Assembly (NCBI RefSeq): GCF_019175285.1
Contig: NC_056528.1
Span: 17,958,140 to 18,022,139 of the forward strand
DNA length: 64,000 nt
Reading direction: 5' to 3'
From: Sceloporus undulatus
Taxonomy: Eukaryota; Chordata; Lepidosauria; Squamata; Phrynosomatidae
Shown here one piece after another: positions 1 through 14,200 of the stretch (position 1 is the first letter of the stretch; every line of letters starts with the position of its first letter). The notes beneath the pieces are model-generated. The model was not told where the DNA came from, made no database searches, and saw only the letters and a list, made by a program, of their open reading frames with translations. The translations under genes were made by a program, and so were the position numbers.

Positions 1-3000
1 TGAAATTTCTGTGTCGTTCTGTTTCCTTTCAGCAAGCTGAAGCTTAAAGACTGAAGTATAGTATCCAAATAAGATTTATGTATTATTAACTGGGTTGTCC
101 ATTTGCTATTTCTGGTTGACCCCCAGGTTTAGAGCTTCAAACTCTGGCAGAATGCAAGAAAAACGTGTTAACCAATGGTGTGAAAAAAGAGAAGGCCACA
201 GCTCCGTGACAAAACACACTCTTTACATGTTGAAGGTCCTATATCCAATCCTTCATATTTATGGGATCCAATACAAAGGACCTGGAGAGCTGTCAACATT
301 TGGAACAGATCGCACTGGACTGGATGGCCCAGTTGTCTATTATGGTATGAAGGTGCTCTTAAGAACGTGTATAATTTATCAGTAGCAAAGGACCAGGAAT
401 CTGGGGTACACCTCCAATATTGATCCATCACCCCCTGGATAAAGTTAGATATCACTTGGTCATTTGAAAAGCAGCTCTGCAAAATAAAGGACTTTTGTAC
501 TGCCTTGCAGGGAGTATTCTGCCACAGTGCGGCTGTGAATGTAGTCACTGTGGATTCAGCAAAGTCTGCCGAAGAGAATAACAGGAGGCATTCACATGAG
601 CCCAGGAACCCCAAAAATACTGGCCTGGGGTGGTGAAAGCAACAAGATGCTCAGCACAGGAGACAAAAGTGAGTCTCACTAGAGGAAGATAGTGCCATAT
701 GCACCAAGTATCCTGCTTTTAAAGACTCCCTTTGTGTGATCTCTCACAATTCTGTATCCCTCCCCTTCCAAAGGAAACCCATCTTTGCCAGACCTTGGCA
801 AGAGATGGAAAGAGGCAGGTGAAGACCCGATTTTGTGGTTGCTTTTTTATTGGGCTTAAAACAAAATCCTGCCACAGGATGCTTTAGTATCTTTTGTTCG
901 TTGTTCTGTGTGCACCACGCCACTGCTGAGGCTTTTTAACAAATATGCACTTTTATGAATCAAAAATAATATGAATAAATGAAGGTCTATGGCAGGGGCA
1001 GGAGAGCGGGAAGTTGCACCTCTGCAAAAGGAACAGAGGAGGTCACACTGCAAACCTGGGAGCACTTGTTTGGAACTGTTCAAATAGTTGGGACTTTTCG
1101 CATCATCAGTCAATAGAATTATTAAAAATCAGTTCTGGCCTGCAAGTCAAGATACCTTCATTTTCCACTGCATAAAATGATGTCCTATCACCTCCTGTCA
1201 CCATTTTGAGAGGGACTGCTGAGAAAAATGGTGCTATTTGGAGGTATCACAGAGCGGCGTTTGTAGCTGAAGGGTTCCTCTGTCCATTGGAGTAAAACAC
1301 CAACTGCTATGATTCCAGCGTGAAATGGCAGAAAAACTGGGTAATGAAAAAAGAAGTGGTATACATATAGCAGGGTGATATATGAATATGAATATGGAAT
1401 TCAGCTTTGAATTACTAGGCAATTTAGGAAAGATGCATTGACCATTATAAAAGTATCTGAAAAGAGAGTCCCATCAGAAAAGCTGGGAGTCTCCAGAAGA
1501 TAAACGTTACAAGAAAAGCTTGAAGAAAGTAGGCAAGCCTTGATAAACAGAAGGTTAAGATGGAGCACATAAGAGAATGCTGGAAAGAAAGAGGAGGGGG
1601 AATAACTGTTCACAATGTCCACTGAGGAGGACAAGATTGGATGGCTTTGAACTACTGGGAGGTAGATCTGATTGGAACATAAGGAAACGTTTTCTGACTG
1701 CCAAAATGGCAGCGGTTTATGAACAGAATAAAGAAGCCACGAAGGAATATGGGATCTTCTTCGCCTCTGGCAGTTCCCAACAACAGTGTTGGCTTTACGG
1801 AGACCTTTCCGTTGGCATAATTCTACAACAGACACAATGGGTAATATCAAAGGGTTATTTTGGGCACAACATGTCTGTTAACTAAGATAATCTAGGGATG
1901 TGTGGTGTGAGACAGACAGAACTGCCGTAAGATATTGTGATGGATGGTAAAAGATATGGCTTTAAAGGAGGGGTGAGGATAAGCTTATCAGTTACCATTA
2001 GCCACAGTGGCCAGGAAGGACACCTCCATATTCAGGGGCAGCCTACCACAGAGACAGAATAAAATTGCTTTCTACGTCACACGCCCTGATTATCAATGGT
2101 CACTGTTGGACTCGGTAGGCTTTCAGTCTGACCCACCATCTCCATTTCTAACATCAAACCACATCACAGATGCTTATCTTGCCACAAATGTATGGCATGG
2201 ACAGCCATCACACCCTGTGAATGCATGGCACCACACAGCCTAGCAGTGTACTCCAACTGGACTATGAGCATGCAAACTTTCTTGCCCATGGAGACCATCT
2301 TTAAATTTTTTGCAAGGATTGTTCGCGAAGTTTCACTGAACAAAAACACCCTTTCTGAGTACAGAAGGATAAAATGTGCCAGGTTCCATCTTTGCCCACA
2401 TTGCTCCTTGAATCTGTTTCTGTTAAATCTATGAAGAAATGAAGGTAACGTTCACAAAAGAAGGAAATGAAATTCTCAACCATCTGCACCGACCAAATGC
2501 AATACTTTCAGCTGTTCCCAGTATGTTTCCAATCTGGCACGTCTGGCTGCTACGTAGCTGGTTTTAAAATGAGGACCCAGTTTTAAGACAAACAGACAAT
2601 GATGGTAAGAGTAAGAGGGACAAAGAGAAGTGGCAATTCTAATTCTTCCAATGTGGAAGAAAATGCAAGGATTCAGAGTCAAAACCTACATATCCAATGC
2701 CTCTGTTTGGATCGGCAAATATGTTGGCTTCACTTTCTCCAGCATTCATCTGTTAAACATCAAATTCCTCCTGATGAATTGATGAAGAAATGAGCAACAT
2801 ACGGAAAGCCGAAATGAATATTATCACCTATCTCAAGAAATTGTCTGGTGCCCTCTAATGGCACAGTTTAGACAGTAGAACGCACCACATTTTTAAAAGA
2901 CAGTAGTCATGTACAATCCTTGCTTCAGCTGTGTTGCAAAAAGCAAACACAAACCCAGCAGCAAACAAACAGCAACCAGCAAACCATCCCTAGAGCAGTA

Positions 3001-3738
3001 TCCATTCTACCAAATAATCCACCTTACTCTGATCTCAGCTTGCAATTTTCAAGCATTTTGCTTCTTCATATTTAAATGTTTTAGGCAGTGAAGAAAAATA
3101 ATACGTTTGCTCCAAGTGGAACTATTTAGGGGATTGTTGCCAAAAGGTTTTGTCGGAACGGTGTCAGGGTTTTTCCCTTCCCCTCCCATTGCTAAATGTA
3201 TTGATCGAAGACAGTTCCAGAATCTGAAGGTCTATTAGATGAAAAATCTCTGTTTTAAAGGAAGGGCCCAATCTTGAATGTTCTTGGGAGACCTAGCTTG
3301 TTCTCCAACTCATTTTCTAGGATCAATTTGTATAACACAAACATAGGCAAGGACAGCTAGGGCCCTGTTAATCTACCTAAGTGGGGATCATCAGTGGTAA
3401 GGATGGATGGATGGAGATCAACACAACCATCACATAGGGCTTGGGTTATATAGGTGTGTTATAGTGCGGATATCACTTCACTACAAGATTTATAATATAT
3501 GCTTGTTCTCACTTCACAATCTTTTTCAGAACCAAGGAAAAAAATGGGAGTGGGAAACAAGCTGGTCTTTCCTCTTTGGAAAAACAAAACCTCTCTTACA
3601 CAGCTTAGCTTTCCTCAGCTATCTGTGTCACCCAAATAGGTTGGAGACCCTTTACACGTAGTTATTTTAGAGTATTTCTTACAAGTACAAACTAGATTAT
3701 TGGAAATATGGCCACTCACTGGCAACAGATGAACCCAG
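1..3738. other. region downstream of NSMF, no gene recognised
   Basis: No conserved exon or RNA gene seen on either strand. Short open frames show no recognisable protein. Around 1560-1830 there is weak resemblance on the plus strand to a degraded CR1 3' end (WNIRKRF and WLYGDLS), too weak to annotate separately. Confidence 0.5.
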
Positions 3739-3970
3739 TCATAGAATCATAGAGTTGGAAGAGACTGCAAGGGCCATCCAGTCCAACCCCCTGCCATGCA
3801 GGAAATCTAAATCAAAGCATCCTGGAGATAGCTTTTGCCTATTAACCAACAGCAAATTCTCAACTTTATGCCAAGCTCCACCCCACAAAAAATGTGGGGG
3901 GAACAGTACTCCAGTATTTAAAAACTGCACTAAAGCATTCTCTCTGAAATTGACCTGACATCCTCTGCTC
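3739..3970 (-). mobile_element. CR1-type LINE 3' fragment
   Basis: The plus strand begins with tcatagaatcatagagttgg and continues with the ccatccagtccaacccc block, the reverse complement of the CR1 3' end. Truncated; the element points to lower coordinates. Confidence 0.8.
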
Positions 3971-5132
3971 TAGATATTAAAATCAGTCTTTTTGGTGGGA
4001 GGGAGAAGCCCCAGCAAGAATAAGTGCAGAAGAGAGAAAGAGAGTTAGTCTTTCGAACATGGCTATTCGTTTCTAGTTAGTTTGTAACAATATAAGATCA
4101 CGGAAACGGGTCAAGATCTCACGGAAATGGCCACGTCAGCCGTATTTCGGAACTAAAGGTGGTTGGCAGAGCTGTAGTTTTGACAAGCTACAAATAAGGA
4201 GACTGCTCCTAAGACGAACAAACAAAGGTCACTCTTCAGGGAGCCTACAGTGAGTGTCTCTCCATGGCTCTTCTAGAAGCTGAACCAGAACACGCTGCAG
4301 ACATGCAGGTCTGCAAAGCAGCATGTGAAAACCCATTCTGCTGGTGTTTACATATATATATATATATATATGTATGTCTACAGAAGATATATTACTATTT
4401 CAAATATATTTTCAAGCAGACCAAAAATATTTCATCTATCAGTTACTGGTGTGTGTTTACAGCAACAGCTAATTAAATATTCCTTCTATTCATATAAAAA
4501 TTGCACTTATATATATATATATATATATGTACGTGTGTGTGTGTGTGTGTGTTTTTCTACCCTATTAAAACAAACACACTTTGAAAATCTGAATTTTGCC
4601 TAATTCACACCAAAGGCTTCGGAAACCTCACATCTCAAAAGCACACGGGGTCAAGGGTAGCGTTCTTTGCCTCCAAAAAGAGAGGCGGCATCTGTGCATC
4701 CCAACAAGGAAGGTCTTGCAAACAGATGAGGCTCCTCCCTTATCCAGCAGCACAAGGAGGGAGGAAAAAAAGAAGAATGACCAGTCAATGTTTTTATATT
4801 TAAGAAAACCTGAGCATGGAATGTCTTTTGTAAAGGACCTGAAGTGGCGTTTGGCCCTTCTGTGACCTAAATCAGCTCAGTCCGGTGCGGATTTGCCATC
4901 CGGTCCTGTTCCACAGTGTTCCCACCATCAGACGTACATGCCACTCCACGCCACATCCGAAATAGAAGGCAGCTCCCTCCAAGCCTCTCGCCATCCTGAC
5001 CAGGCTCCTGTTTAGCTCTGCTGTGCCATCCTCGGGCTCCAAATGCCTTTTCACCCATGAAAAAGGTCTCTCTCGGCACACACCGCTCAGCCACTTGGGA
5101 CACCAAGAAAACCAAACTGCTGTCGGATGCCC
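3971..5132. other. NSMF 3'UTR and flank, with microsatellites
   Basis: Expected to hold the NSMF 3'UTR just below 5133. No canonical AATAAA on the minus strand was confidently placed. Contains (AT)n at 4352-4371 and a compound (TA)n(GT)n at 4508-4553. Confidence 0.45.
4508..4553. repeat. compound (TA)n-(GT)n microsatellite
   Basis: Uninterrupted TA dinucleotides followed after a short junction by GT dinucleotides. Confidence 0.95.
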
Positions 5133-5230
5133 TCATAAGATGTCGTCGTAATCCAGCAGCTTGGAGTGCTGCCGAGTCTTCCAGAGGCGGTAAAGGCGGA
5201 AGTCAAAATAGGTTTCAATCATTTGCTTTC
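5133..5230 (-). CDS. NSMF: NSMF last coding exon and stop
   Basis: Acceptor gccttccag. Encodes [19 protein letters not shown] then [13 protein letters not shown] and TGA (5135-5133). The human C-terminus is [13 protein letters not shown], so the ending is fully conserved. Confidence 0.96.
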
Positions 5231-8200
5231 CTGGAAGGCAGATATGGCTGAGTCAATTTCACATAACCAAAATAAGAGCACCTCAAATCTACAACGCCAA
5301 CTTGTCTGAAAAGTCTTGGGCACAAACGTCTCCTGCCCATGTCCAACTGCAACTAGGACTTGAAGTGCTAACTGAAATAAAAACTAACTTCCCCACTTCA
5401 TTTGCCTTGCCTCTCTTTCCCTTTCATTTGTCAAGGATCTGTCCTCATATAAATGGTAGCAACACAAATCAAAACACACTGATATAAGTAAATATAGTAG
5501 GCCCTCGGTCTCTGCTTGGGCTTGGTTCCAGCACCTTTGTGGATACAAGAATCAGTGGATGTTCAACTCCCATTATATACAGTGGCATAGTAAAATGATG
5601 TCCCTTAGATAAAATGATAAAATCAAGGTTTGTTTTTTGGACGGGGGGGGGGGGTATTTTAAAGCTGTGGATCATGGAATCCATAGATTCGGAGGGCTGA
5701 CTGTAATAGTAAAACAATAGCAACAATAGCAGTACTACTAATGCTAATTAAGTATAGCCTTTAAATCAACCTGTTAGTCTACTAATCAGTTATCAGTGAA
5801 AACACTTTTAAATTGAATACATCGGAAACATATATATATATTTTAATGACAATGGTTAGCATTCCACTTAGGCAAATGGCCTTGAGGTGCTCTGTTCTTC
5901 AGGAGATTTTAGCACCGTGATTCCCAACCTAAATTCAGAGGATCAGAGAAACACAACTCCCTAACAGGCTGGGAAAATATCATGAAGAATGTAAACTTCC
6001 TTACTAATATTAATCCTAGAGAGTTCTCAACCCCATGGATCTCTTTATTTTTTCCCCCTTTGCACAGGGGCAAGTGACCCAAACTGGGCCATGAAGCCAA
6101 AGAGACCTTTGTGTTTCTAAACACACTATGGATAAACCAGAGATCGAGTGACTTTTGCTGCTGAAAACAGGTAAGGTGTAAATTACATGGCTCCAAACAG
6201 GCAGTACACAAAGGCCAGAAAGGGTTCAATACCTGTTGGGTGGGCAGTTATGTCCTCCGCCCCCGATCAGTCTCTATTGCAGGCAACACTGATGTGCCTG
6301 TGTTGGTGTGTGAAATGCAAACTGACCCTCACACCAGTTGTCTAAGCATTTACCTTGAGCAGAGAGTTCGAGAGGCGATTCAAAAGTTACGCTGCAGGGG
6401 CTCATTAGGTTCTTCAGGTTTTGGAACAGCTGGAAAACAAAGAAGCACCAGGGTCTCTGATGTGGAGCAACAGAGGAAGAGGAATTGCAGGGTTCATTGT
6501 TGCTGGTGCCACACACCAAACCTGGCAGCACACCAGATATCGATGCATCCCCAGGTAGGTTGAGGACAGAGTGTGGGAAACTGAAGACTTCATGTGGACT
6601 TCAAAGTCCTTTCTCACAATTTGGCAAAGGTTTCAGACAATTTTCATCCCAAAACTATACTCAACTTCCCTCCACTGCTCCTTCCCAGCACTCAAAAATA
6701 CCCTCCTGTCCTCCCAACACTTCCATTTTTGGACATAACCATAATGGTGACCCAAAGGGATACTGTGTCCTTTCTGCTCACCATTTTGGCCAGCAAATGG
6801 CTGAAAATATCTGTTCCTCCATCTCCTGTTTTTGGCATAGAGGAGAATGAGAAATATCATCCAGATGAAATAATGGGAATAGGTGCGGGGAAAGGAACAG
6901 GGCTCTTGCGAACATCAGTCTGTCCAAGGACCAAGAGACTTCGCTCCCATTTTCCCACCAGAGGTTGTACCTTCTCTCCATTGTGGTTCCCCAAGACGTA
7001 GCACCCCATGATGTGAATAACATTTGGCTCTGGATTCAGTTTGCTCATCAGGTGGCCCAGCCGCTTCCAGAAACTGCAAAAGAAGGTGGAGGAACACTAT
7101 ATTGGATTTGCCAGTTTGGTAAATATGGATTCAAGTATTAATGACCTGAGCAATCTACATGTTTTTCTTCCTTTCTGCCTCTTTGTTTTTAATTCACTGT
7201 TGTTTTCCTTTCATATTTTTGAACTGAACTGCTGTCTTACGCTGGCTATGTGTTGCTAGAAATAAGAGGTGGACATCATGTGGCCCACAACATGTGGCCC
7301 TGGTCCCTATTTTAGTTCCCCCAAACTCCCAAATTCCTCCCTCATTTTAAAAAAAGGTTCCACATGATTTGGGGGCAATTGCATCCTAAACAATGCAGAA
7401 AGTCCCCCAGTGCAGGAAAACATGGTATAATACTCTTAGCTCATCACCGCAAGCAGCCAAGAACCCCATGCTACCCCTAGATATCTCCATTTTTCTTTAT
7501 CGTCCCTCTCAATATGGCAAGAGAAAGTTGCCATTTTGGGCTTGCTGTGGGAGTTGACCTGCAGGAGGGACCCAGGGAGGGAAACTGGCCCCTGTCCCCA
7601 CAAAGTTGTTGTTGTAAACAGTTATACACAAACCAACAATGAAAATGGACAACCCCGATCTCATGCTTTATCTCTGCTGCATTGCAGAAAAATCTCCCAC
7701 TGTTTTGTCCCCAGCAGCAAGGTTGAGGAGGTGGGAAAGACAAACAGCCCCCTTCAAGCAAAAGCCAAAATTCTCAAAACAGACAAAGTTGGCACCAAAT
7801 TCCACACATGCAGAAAACACACACAACTATGATTTCCCAATGAGAAGCATGCCAGTTTGACAGCCTCCCCAAACAAGGAGACCAGAAGCATTTAACTCAC
7901 TAGATCATGTCTTCCTCTTTCTCCACTTTTGCAAAAGTGGCGACTTTATTCTTCAAAAGGTACAAGTGTCCAGGCCCACCCTGCAGGAGATAAAAAGCCA
8001 GCATTTGCAACAAACAGTCTGGTGCTTCTCTTGGAGAGGAAGCTACTACTGCTTTGTTATCTGGTATGTGGTTAATAGTATTATTTTTGGGGGTTTTAAA
8101 TGATGTTTAAAGTCACTGCCTGGATCTAAAGGGAGGTTTCTTTTTGTGTTGTTTATGGAGTTTAAATTGTATTTTCTGGACGTCATGACTCCTTGGATGC

Positions 8201-11200
8201 ATCCACACTGCAGAAATACAGTTTCATCTCACTTTAACTGCCATGGCTCATTGCTAAGGAATCTTGGAAATTGTAGCTTTGTGAGACATTTAGGCTTCTC
8301 TATCAGAGAGCTCCGGTGCTGCCACAAACTACACACTCCAGAATTCAACAGCATTAAGCCATGACAGTTAAAGTGGTGTAAAAATTGGATTATTTCTGCA
8401 TTGTGGATGCCGCCTTTGTCTCCCAGATCTCACATGGCCAAAAGGGAAGATTGGGCTCTGCTTACATGAATACCTCTCAGTACTATCTTAACCGAGAAGA
8501 ACAGGAACAACATCCTGGCAAAATGTAGACCTGTGATTCCAACATCATCCAAGGATAAATCAGGAGATTCTTCCCCTTTGCCTGGGGAAGAAACCAGTGG
8601 AACCTTGAAAATTTGCATCATGTATTTTGTGCATTTTGGTTGGCCCAATGACGATATTGCTGTTTAGTGGATTTTGGATGTTATTGTACTTTGCTGTATG
8701 TCCAACATAGCTACCCCTGGATATATTTTCTCAGCCTCCTTCCTATGCTCTCTACAGCACTCCAAAGGAGGGATACAGGGCACCAAAGTGTTAGTGTTTG
8801 CCAAGGAGATATAGTCCAGGCCTGTGCTAAGCAGCTAGGTCATTCTCATAAATAAATAAAGGAAGGAGAGAGGGAGGACATTATGAGAACTATTCATCAT
8901 TATCTATTGCTCCCTTAGGAAGGCCATCTTCTTCAAGGTCAGGAGTTCTATGAAGCCAAGAGGAAGCAATGAACAATAGCTGTTTGAAGGGACTATCATT
9001 TACCTGACAAAAAATCAACATCTTCCAGATTTTGCAGCCCTTGCGATAGATGTTCAGTTTCTTCTCGATTTCTTCTGCAGAAGAAAGGGAAAGAAAGAAG
9101 AGGGGAAAGATGTATAAACCATGCACAGAGGGGAAAGAAAGCATTTCTGAGCATGGCGAGGAGAAGTCATAGCGTGCTTAAGACTGATGTTCATATTGCT
9201 ATGCTTTGTGCCCATTGGAAGAAAGGTGGTATATGAATGCAATAAATCCCTTAAGAGTGCCAAGGACCTATTTGGGGAAGATCTGTTGGGAAAGAGTCTA
9301 TCGTCTCAGCAGGTCTAAGGAGCTCAAAAAGGAATTAGGAACCCAGAAATTGCAAATTTTGGACTATAGTTCCCATAATCCCAAAACAGCATGGGCACTA
9401 AGTGGCAGGGGATTATGGGAATTAAGTCCAAACAATAACTTCTAAGCTTTGTCTGTATTTTCCCCCTTTTTTGGATGCATAGAATGAAGCTTTTGGAGCC
9501 ACTAAGAGGTGAAGGAATCTACTCTGATTTCCACTGCTTCCCTTACTTTACACCCAGATCTCCCCTGTATCCCTCTGTAACTCCAACTCCAGGTTCAACA
9601 TCTAGCTGTCCCTTTCAACCAGTGTAATGCCATTTAGTTTCATTCCAAATACATACCTAAAATGTCATCAAAGGTGGCGTGCTCATGATCCTAAAAGAAA
9701 AAGGAGAAGGATGGATAAATATTCTCGATTTTACTTGTCAATGTGGCTCAGGAGCTCAAGGACGTAGGCTGCAAACAGTCATTTGTAATGGAGCAGGAAG
9801 CAGTATGAAATAGTCCCTATTGCCAAAAAGGTTAAGAGTAGGGAACTACTGGCTTTCCAGATGTTTTGGCCTATATCACACATCATCATTTATATTTATA
9901 TTTATTTGTGTCCCCCTTTCCCCCAAAATTGAGACTCAAAGTGGCTCACAATTTAAAAGAACAATATAATTAAAGAGTCCCCTTCCTCAGAAGTTTGGGA
10001 ATGATTTTCACAGAGGTGGGTTTTGCAAGAAACTTACATAGAGAATGGGGATGATGGATGGGTCGTCCCGGCGGATGATTGTGGGGACGTACTCCGCTTT
10101 GGGCACCTTGGAGGAAATGAGCTAGAAAGAGATGAACAGAGAAAAAAGAAGCGGGGGAGGGATTAAAACAGGCACAAGAGATGCATCAGTTGTTACCTAA
10201 AACACTTTGGTGCTGGTGGGCTCCTCATTGGGGCATCTGGTTAGCTAATAGGGAACAAATTGTTGGACTAGGTAAGCCTTCATTCTGATCCAAGGCCTGC
10301 TTAGTCCAATATTTCCTTCCTATATTAGCTAATCAAATGCAATGAGGAGCCCACCAGCAAGATGTGAGCACCAAAGCCCACTCTCTCTGTTGCTTGTCAG
10401 CAACAGGTATTCAGAGACCTGCTGTCATTTAACCTGGCATGAAACCATCATGACTAGTAGCCACTGGTATCATGTAGCCCCTGGAATTCTGCAACAGCCT
10501 GTCCTGCCTATTGGAATGGACTAGCCTGGTGTGGCTGTCAGGTCCGGCAGTTCAGAAATTCACGCTTCAGTAGTTAAAACTCGGCAAATCTTTATTCAGT
10601 AACTATCGATCCACACCAAAGACATTCTTTATCAGAACTAAGCAGCAAGCAATAGCAATGCCTAAGTAAACCACACATAATTTCAAACTACTGGCAAGCT
10701 AACTGCTCAAAAACATCTTTGGTCCTCTCATTTCCCATACTGCCTCCTATTTGTTCCTCCCGCCAGTTTCTTCCCAGAGGAATGACCCTATGTTATATCA
10801 AGCCAAGCCTGCCTCCCCTTCTTTGTTATCATACCACCTGTGGATGTAATAAACTTCCTTCCTTATTGCAGGTCCCATCACAATACCCATTACCCTGACT
10901 GTGCACTAAAATCATGGCAGGCATGATGGATGATGCATCTCCTGACAATGGCTCACCATGATCTTGGGTGGGATGAAGTCTTCTCCACTGCAGGCTGCAG
11001 CTTCAAGTTCTTTCTCTGCCTCCCAGTTCAAGTCCACACCCTTCTCCTCCACGCAGCAGGAATCCTGCACCTCATGGCCTGTGGGATGCAAAGAAACAAA
11101 AAGTACTGAGAGGGTACGCATGTCCCTGTGTGTGTGCAAGACATTTCCAAGCGCCCAAGTTAAGAAGGGGCCCACATGCTTATTGGCCTCTTTCCTAGTT

Positions 11201-14200
11201 GTGACTTGGGCAGTGATTAGGATGTCCTATGGAAGATAGTCAAGGATGAAGCCCTAAAGGATGCTTGTCATCAAACCAAAAGGGGTACCAAGCATCTGGT
11301 GCCAGGAACTGCCTTTGTGCAGGACATCGGAAACCCTGGTTGGATACCCTCCATGGGAATAGAAACCACCTCTAACTCTTTCCAGAGCAAACCTGAATAC
11401 ACAACCAAAGCACCAACTCAACCTCAGCTGTTCTTACCTATCCCAATACTACCCATGCCTGACCACAGACTACCTCTTTGGCCTGGAATTTGGCTCTATA
11501 TCCCAGCTATATTAAGTGTCCAGGGAGAGACTCAAACTCCTGACCCTGTCCCTTCTAGGAATACGAGTCCGTGCCAAAACAATTTGTTTGGACCTGGGGT
11601 CGGGTGGGGAAACCAAGTACACAAAGGAACGTACTTTCTCGGGAATCATTGAGGTTTTCGGGCTTAATGGGAGTGGGGTCGCTCCAGGACCGGCTGAAGC
11701 TCCTCTCTCGCCGCTCGGCAAAGGCTAAAAAAATTAAATAATAATAGTAATAAGGGAATTGTTACAACAGTTTTTATGACCAGAAAAAAATCCAAAAACC
11801 CACATGCATCCCTAGCTCTTTACTGCTACAGACTGAGAAAGGGGGAATGGGAGAGAAAGGCAGATAATGTTTCTTTACATGGTTTGGTTCAGATGAGGAA
11901 GACAAGCAAGAAGCAACTAAGAAAGGTTTCCCCCCCAAGCTGTCGCCTTCCAGATGTTTGGACCACAATTCCCATCATCCTTAGATTAGAATCTTAATAC
12001 GGTCATAGAATGGCCCAGATAAAAAGGGGATACAAAATAAAAGAAGATAAAAACACAGGTTAAAATTAGTATTTAAAATATTCTTTCGGATTACACAGCT
12101 CCAGTATAGCAAGACAAAATTGGTCCTAGTCCACTGCGGAGGTCATTGCTTGGCAAATTTTAACTGCAGGGTTGATGTCTGAAAACAACAGAGAAGTGTT
12201 GCATTGACTGGTGTGTCCTTGGCATCCTTATCCCACAGTCCATCTAGCTGGGGTTGATGGGAGCTGCAGTCCAAGTATCTGGAGGGACCCTGGCTAGGAA
12301 AAAGTGAATCTAGAGGACATTGGACCTTGAGAGACAACGCAGCATAATGCAATGCACCCACCATTGTCCCCAGTTCCCTCACTCACTCTGTGCCTTCATG
12401 CGTCGGCTCCCCACCATGCGTAGATGCTTCCTGAAATTTCTGAAAGAAGCAACAAGGGAAAGAAGAAAAAAAAGACTTGTCAAGTATGGGGAGCCAAGAC
12501 TTAGGAAGAAAACTAAACCTCTGGACAGGCCAGTCTTGTCAAATGGCAAGTACAGTGGGCCCTTGGTATCCGCTAGGGTTTGGCTCCAGGATCTTCCGTG
12601 GATCCCCAAATCCGTGGATGCGCAAGTCCCATTAAATGCAAAGGCGTAGTAAAATGGCACCCCTTCTATAAAATTGTAAAAACAAGGTTTGCTTTTTGGA
12701 ATTTATATATATATTAATGTATTTTCAAGCCATGGATGGTTGTATCCATGGATTTGAAGGGCCAACTGTACATCAAACAGCGCATGGAGACAGTTTGGAA
12801 GAAAGAAAAGGAATAAGGCCGGTCCTACCATTAGGCAAAAGGACGCAATTGCCTCCACCAGCAAAATAGGATTTCAGGACAAGGCAGCAAATTGTTAGTT
12901 CTTTTATTTGTTTGCACTGAATTTTTACAGCCAAGTCTACGAAAGCATGTGCTACAACTTCTTTCACACAGTCGGTCTCAACGGTGCTACAAGGTCCCTT
13001 TGAAGAAGTAGACCATGTCTACCAAAGCTCCTGCTACAACATCTTTGGCACCATTAGTCTCAAAAGCACTACAAGATCCATTTGTTTACTGCCAGGGAAG
13101 AAGAAGGAGGTACTTATGGGATTTTATGCCTCGACTGTCCAAACTATATGGCTGGCTTTGGATAATAAGCATCTCAACTTGGGAAAAAAGGGATGGTAGC
13201 TCCATTTCAGGCAGCAATATATTTTAGGCTGGCCTTGGAAAAGAGTCGAAATATCAAGGACTTCTCTCCTCAATTCGGCAGAAACACCTGGAGCCCAACT
13301 CTGGATCAAGTATCACCCTAAAACAGAACGGAGGTTCAAAGTGACAACTGAGTAAAGAATGGCCCCTTTGATATGTTAAGATGCAGCAGTTCCCAAACTT
13401 TGGTCCTCCAGGTGTTTGGCACTTCAACTCCCAGAAGCCCCAGCTAGACTGTCAAGAATTCTGGGAGCTGAAGTCCAAAACATCTGAAGGACCAAAGTTT
13501 GGGAATCACTGTGTTAGAGGCAAGGGGCATCATCACAGCTCCAGCTCGCTTGGGTCTTGCAGTCCTGCCATTTTGGCTATGGCTGCATCTGCACTGCAGA
13601 AATAATCCAAGTTGGCACCAGTTTCGCGGCCATGGCTCAATGCTATGGAATTCTAGGAACTGTAGTTTGTTGTGGCACCAGAGCTCTCTAACAGAGGAGG
13701 CTAAATGCGTCACAAAAATTAAGTTTCCAGAACTGCATAGCATTAAGTCATGGCAGTTGAAGTGCGGTCAAACTGGATTATTTCTGCAGTGCGGATGCAG
13801 CCCATGATCGCTCTGTTAACATCGTAATGCAAATTATCACCACTAGATGGCGACAATGCTACATTACATCTGTCACTTGGAATATTCCCTCTAATTATCT
13901 GTTAAATCAAGCTGGGTCAATTCTGGACCTATTCACTGAAACAGTGATTTATTTAGTTCCATGATTCCTTTGGGGGAGATAGTTCATCACTGTACACAAC
14001 GCAACTGCTGAGGTTGCAATCTGAAGGGGAAGATNNNNNNNNNNGAGGAAGAGAAACTGCTGAGTCCTTTCTCCCTGTCGTATTTTTTTCTGCCGAATAC
14101 AATCTTTGCACAACTGTTTAGTTGGAGACTAGAGTTCGATTCCCCGCTTGGTCTTGGCAACCCACTGGATGGGCAAGTCACACTATCTCAGCCTCAGGGG

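Noticed and set aside
1401-1885. Overlapping 102- and 149-codon open frames on opposite strands
   Set aside because: No conserved protein; at best weak CR1-like remnants.
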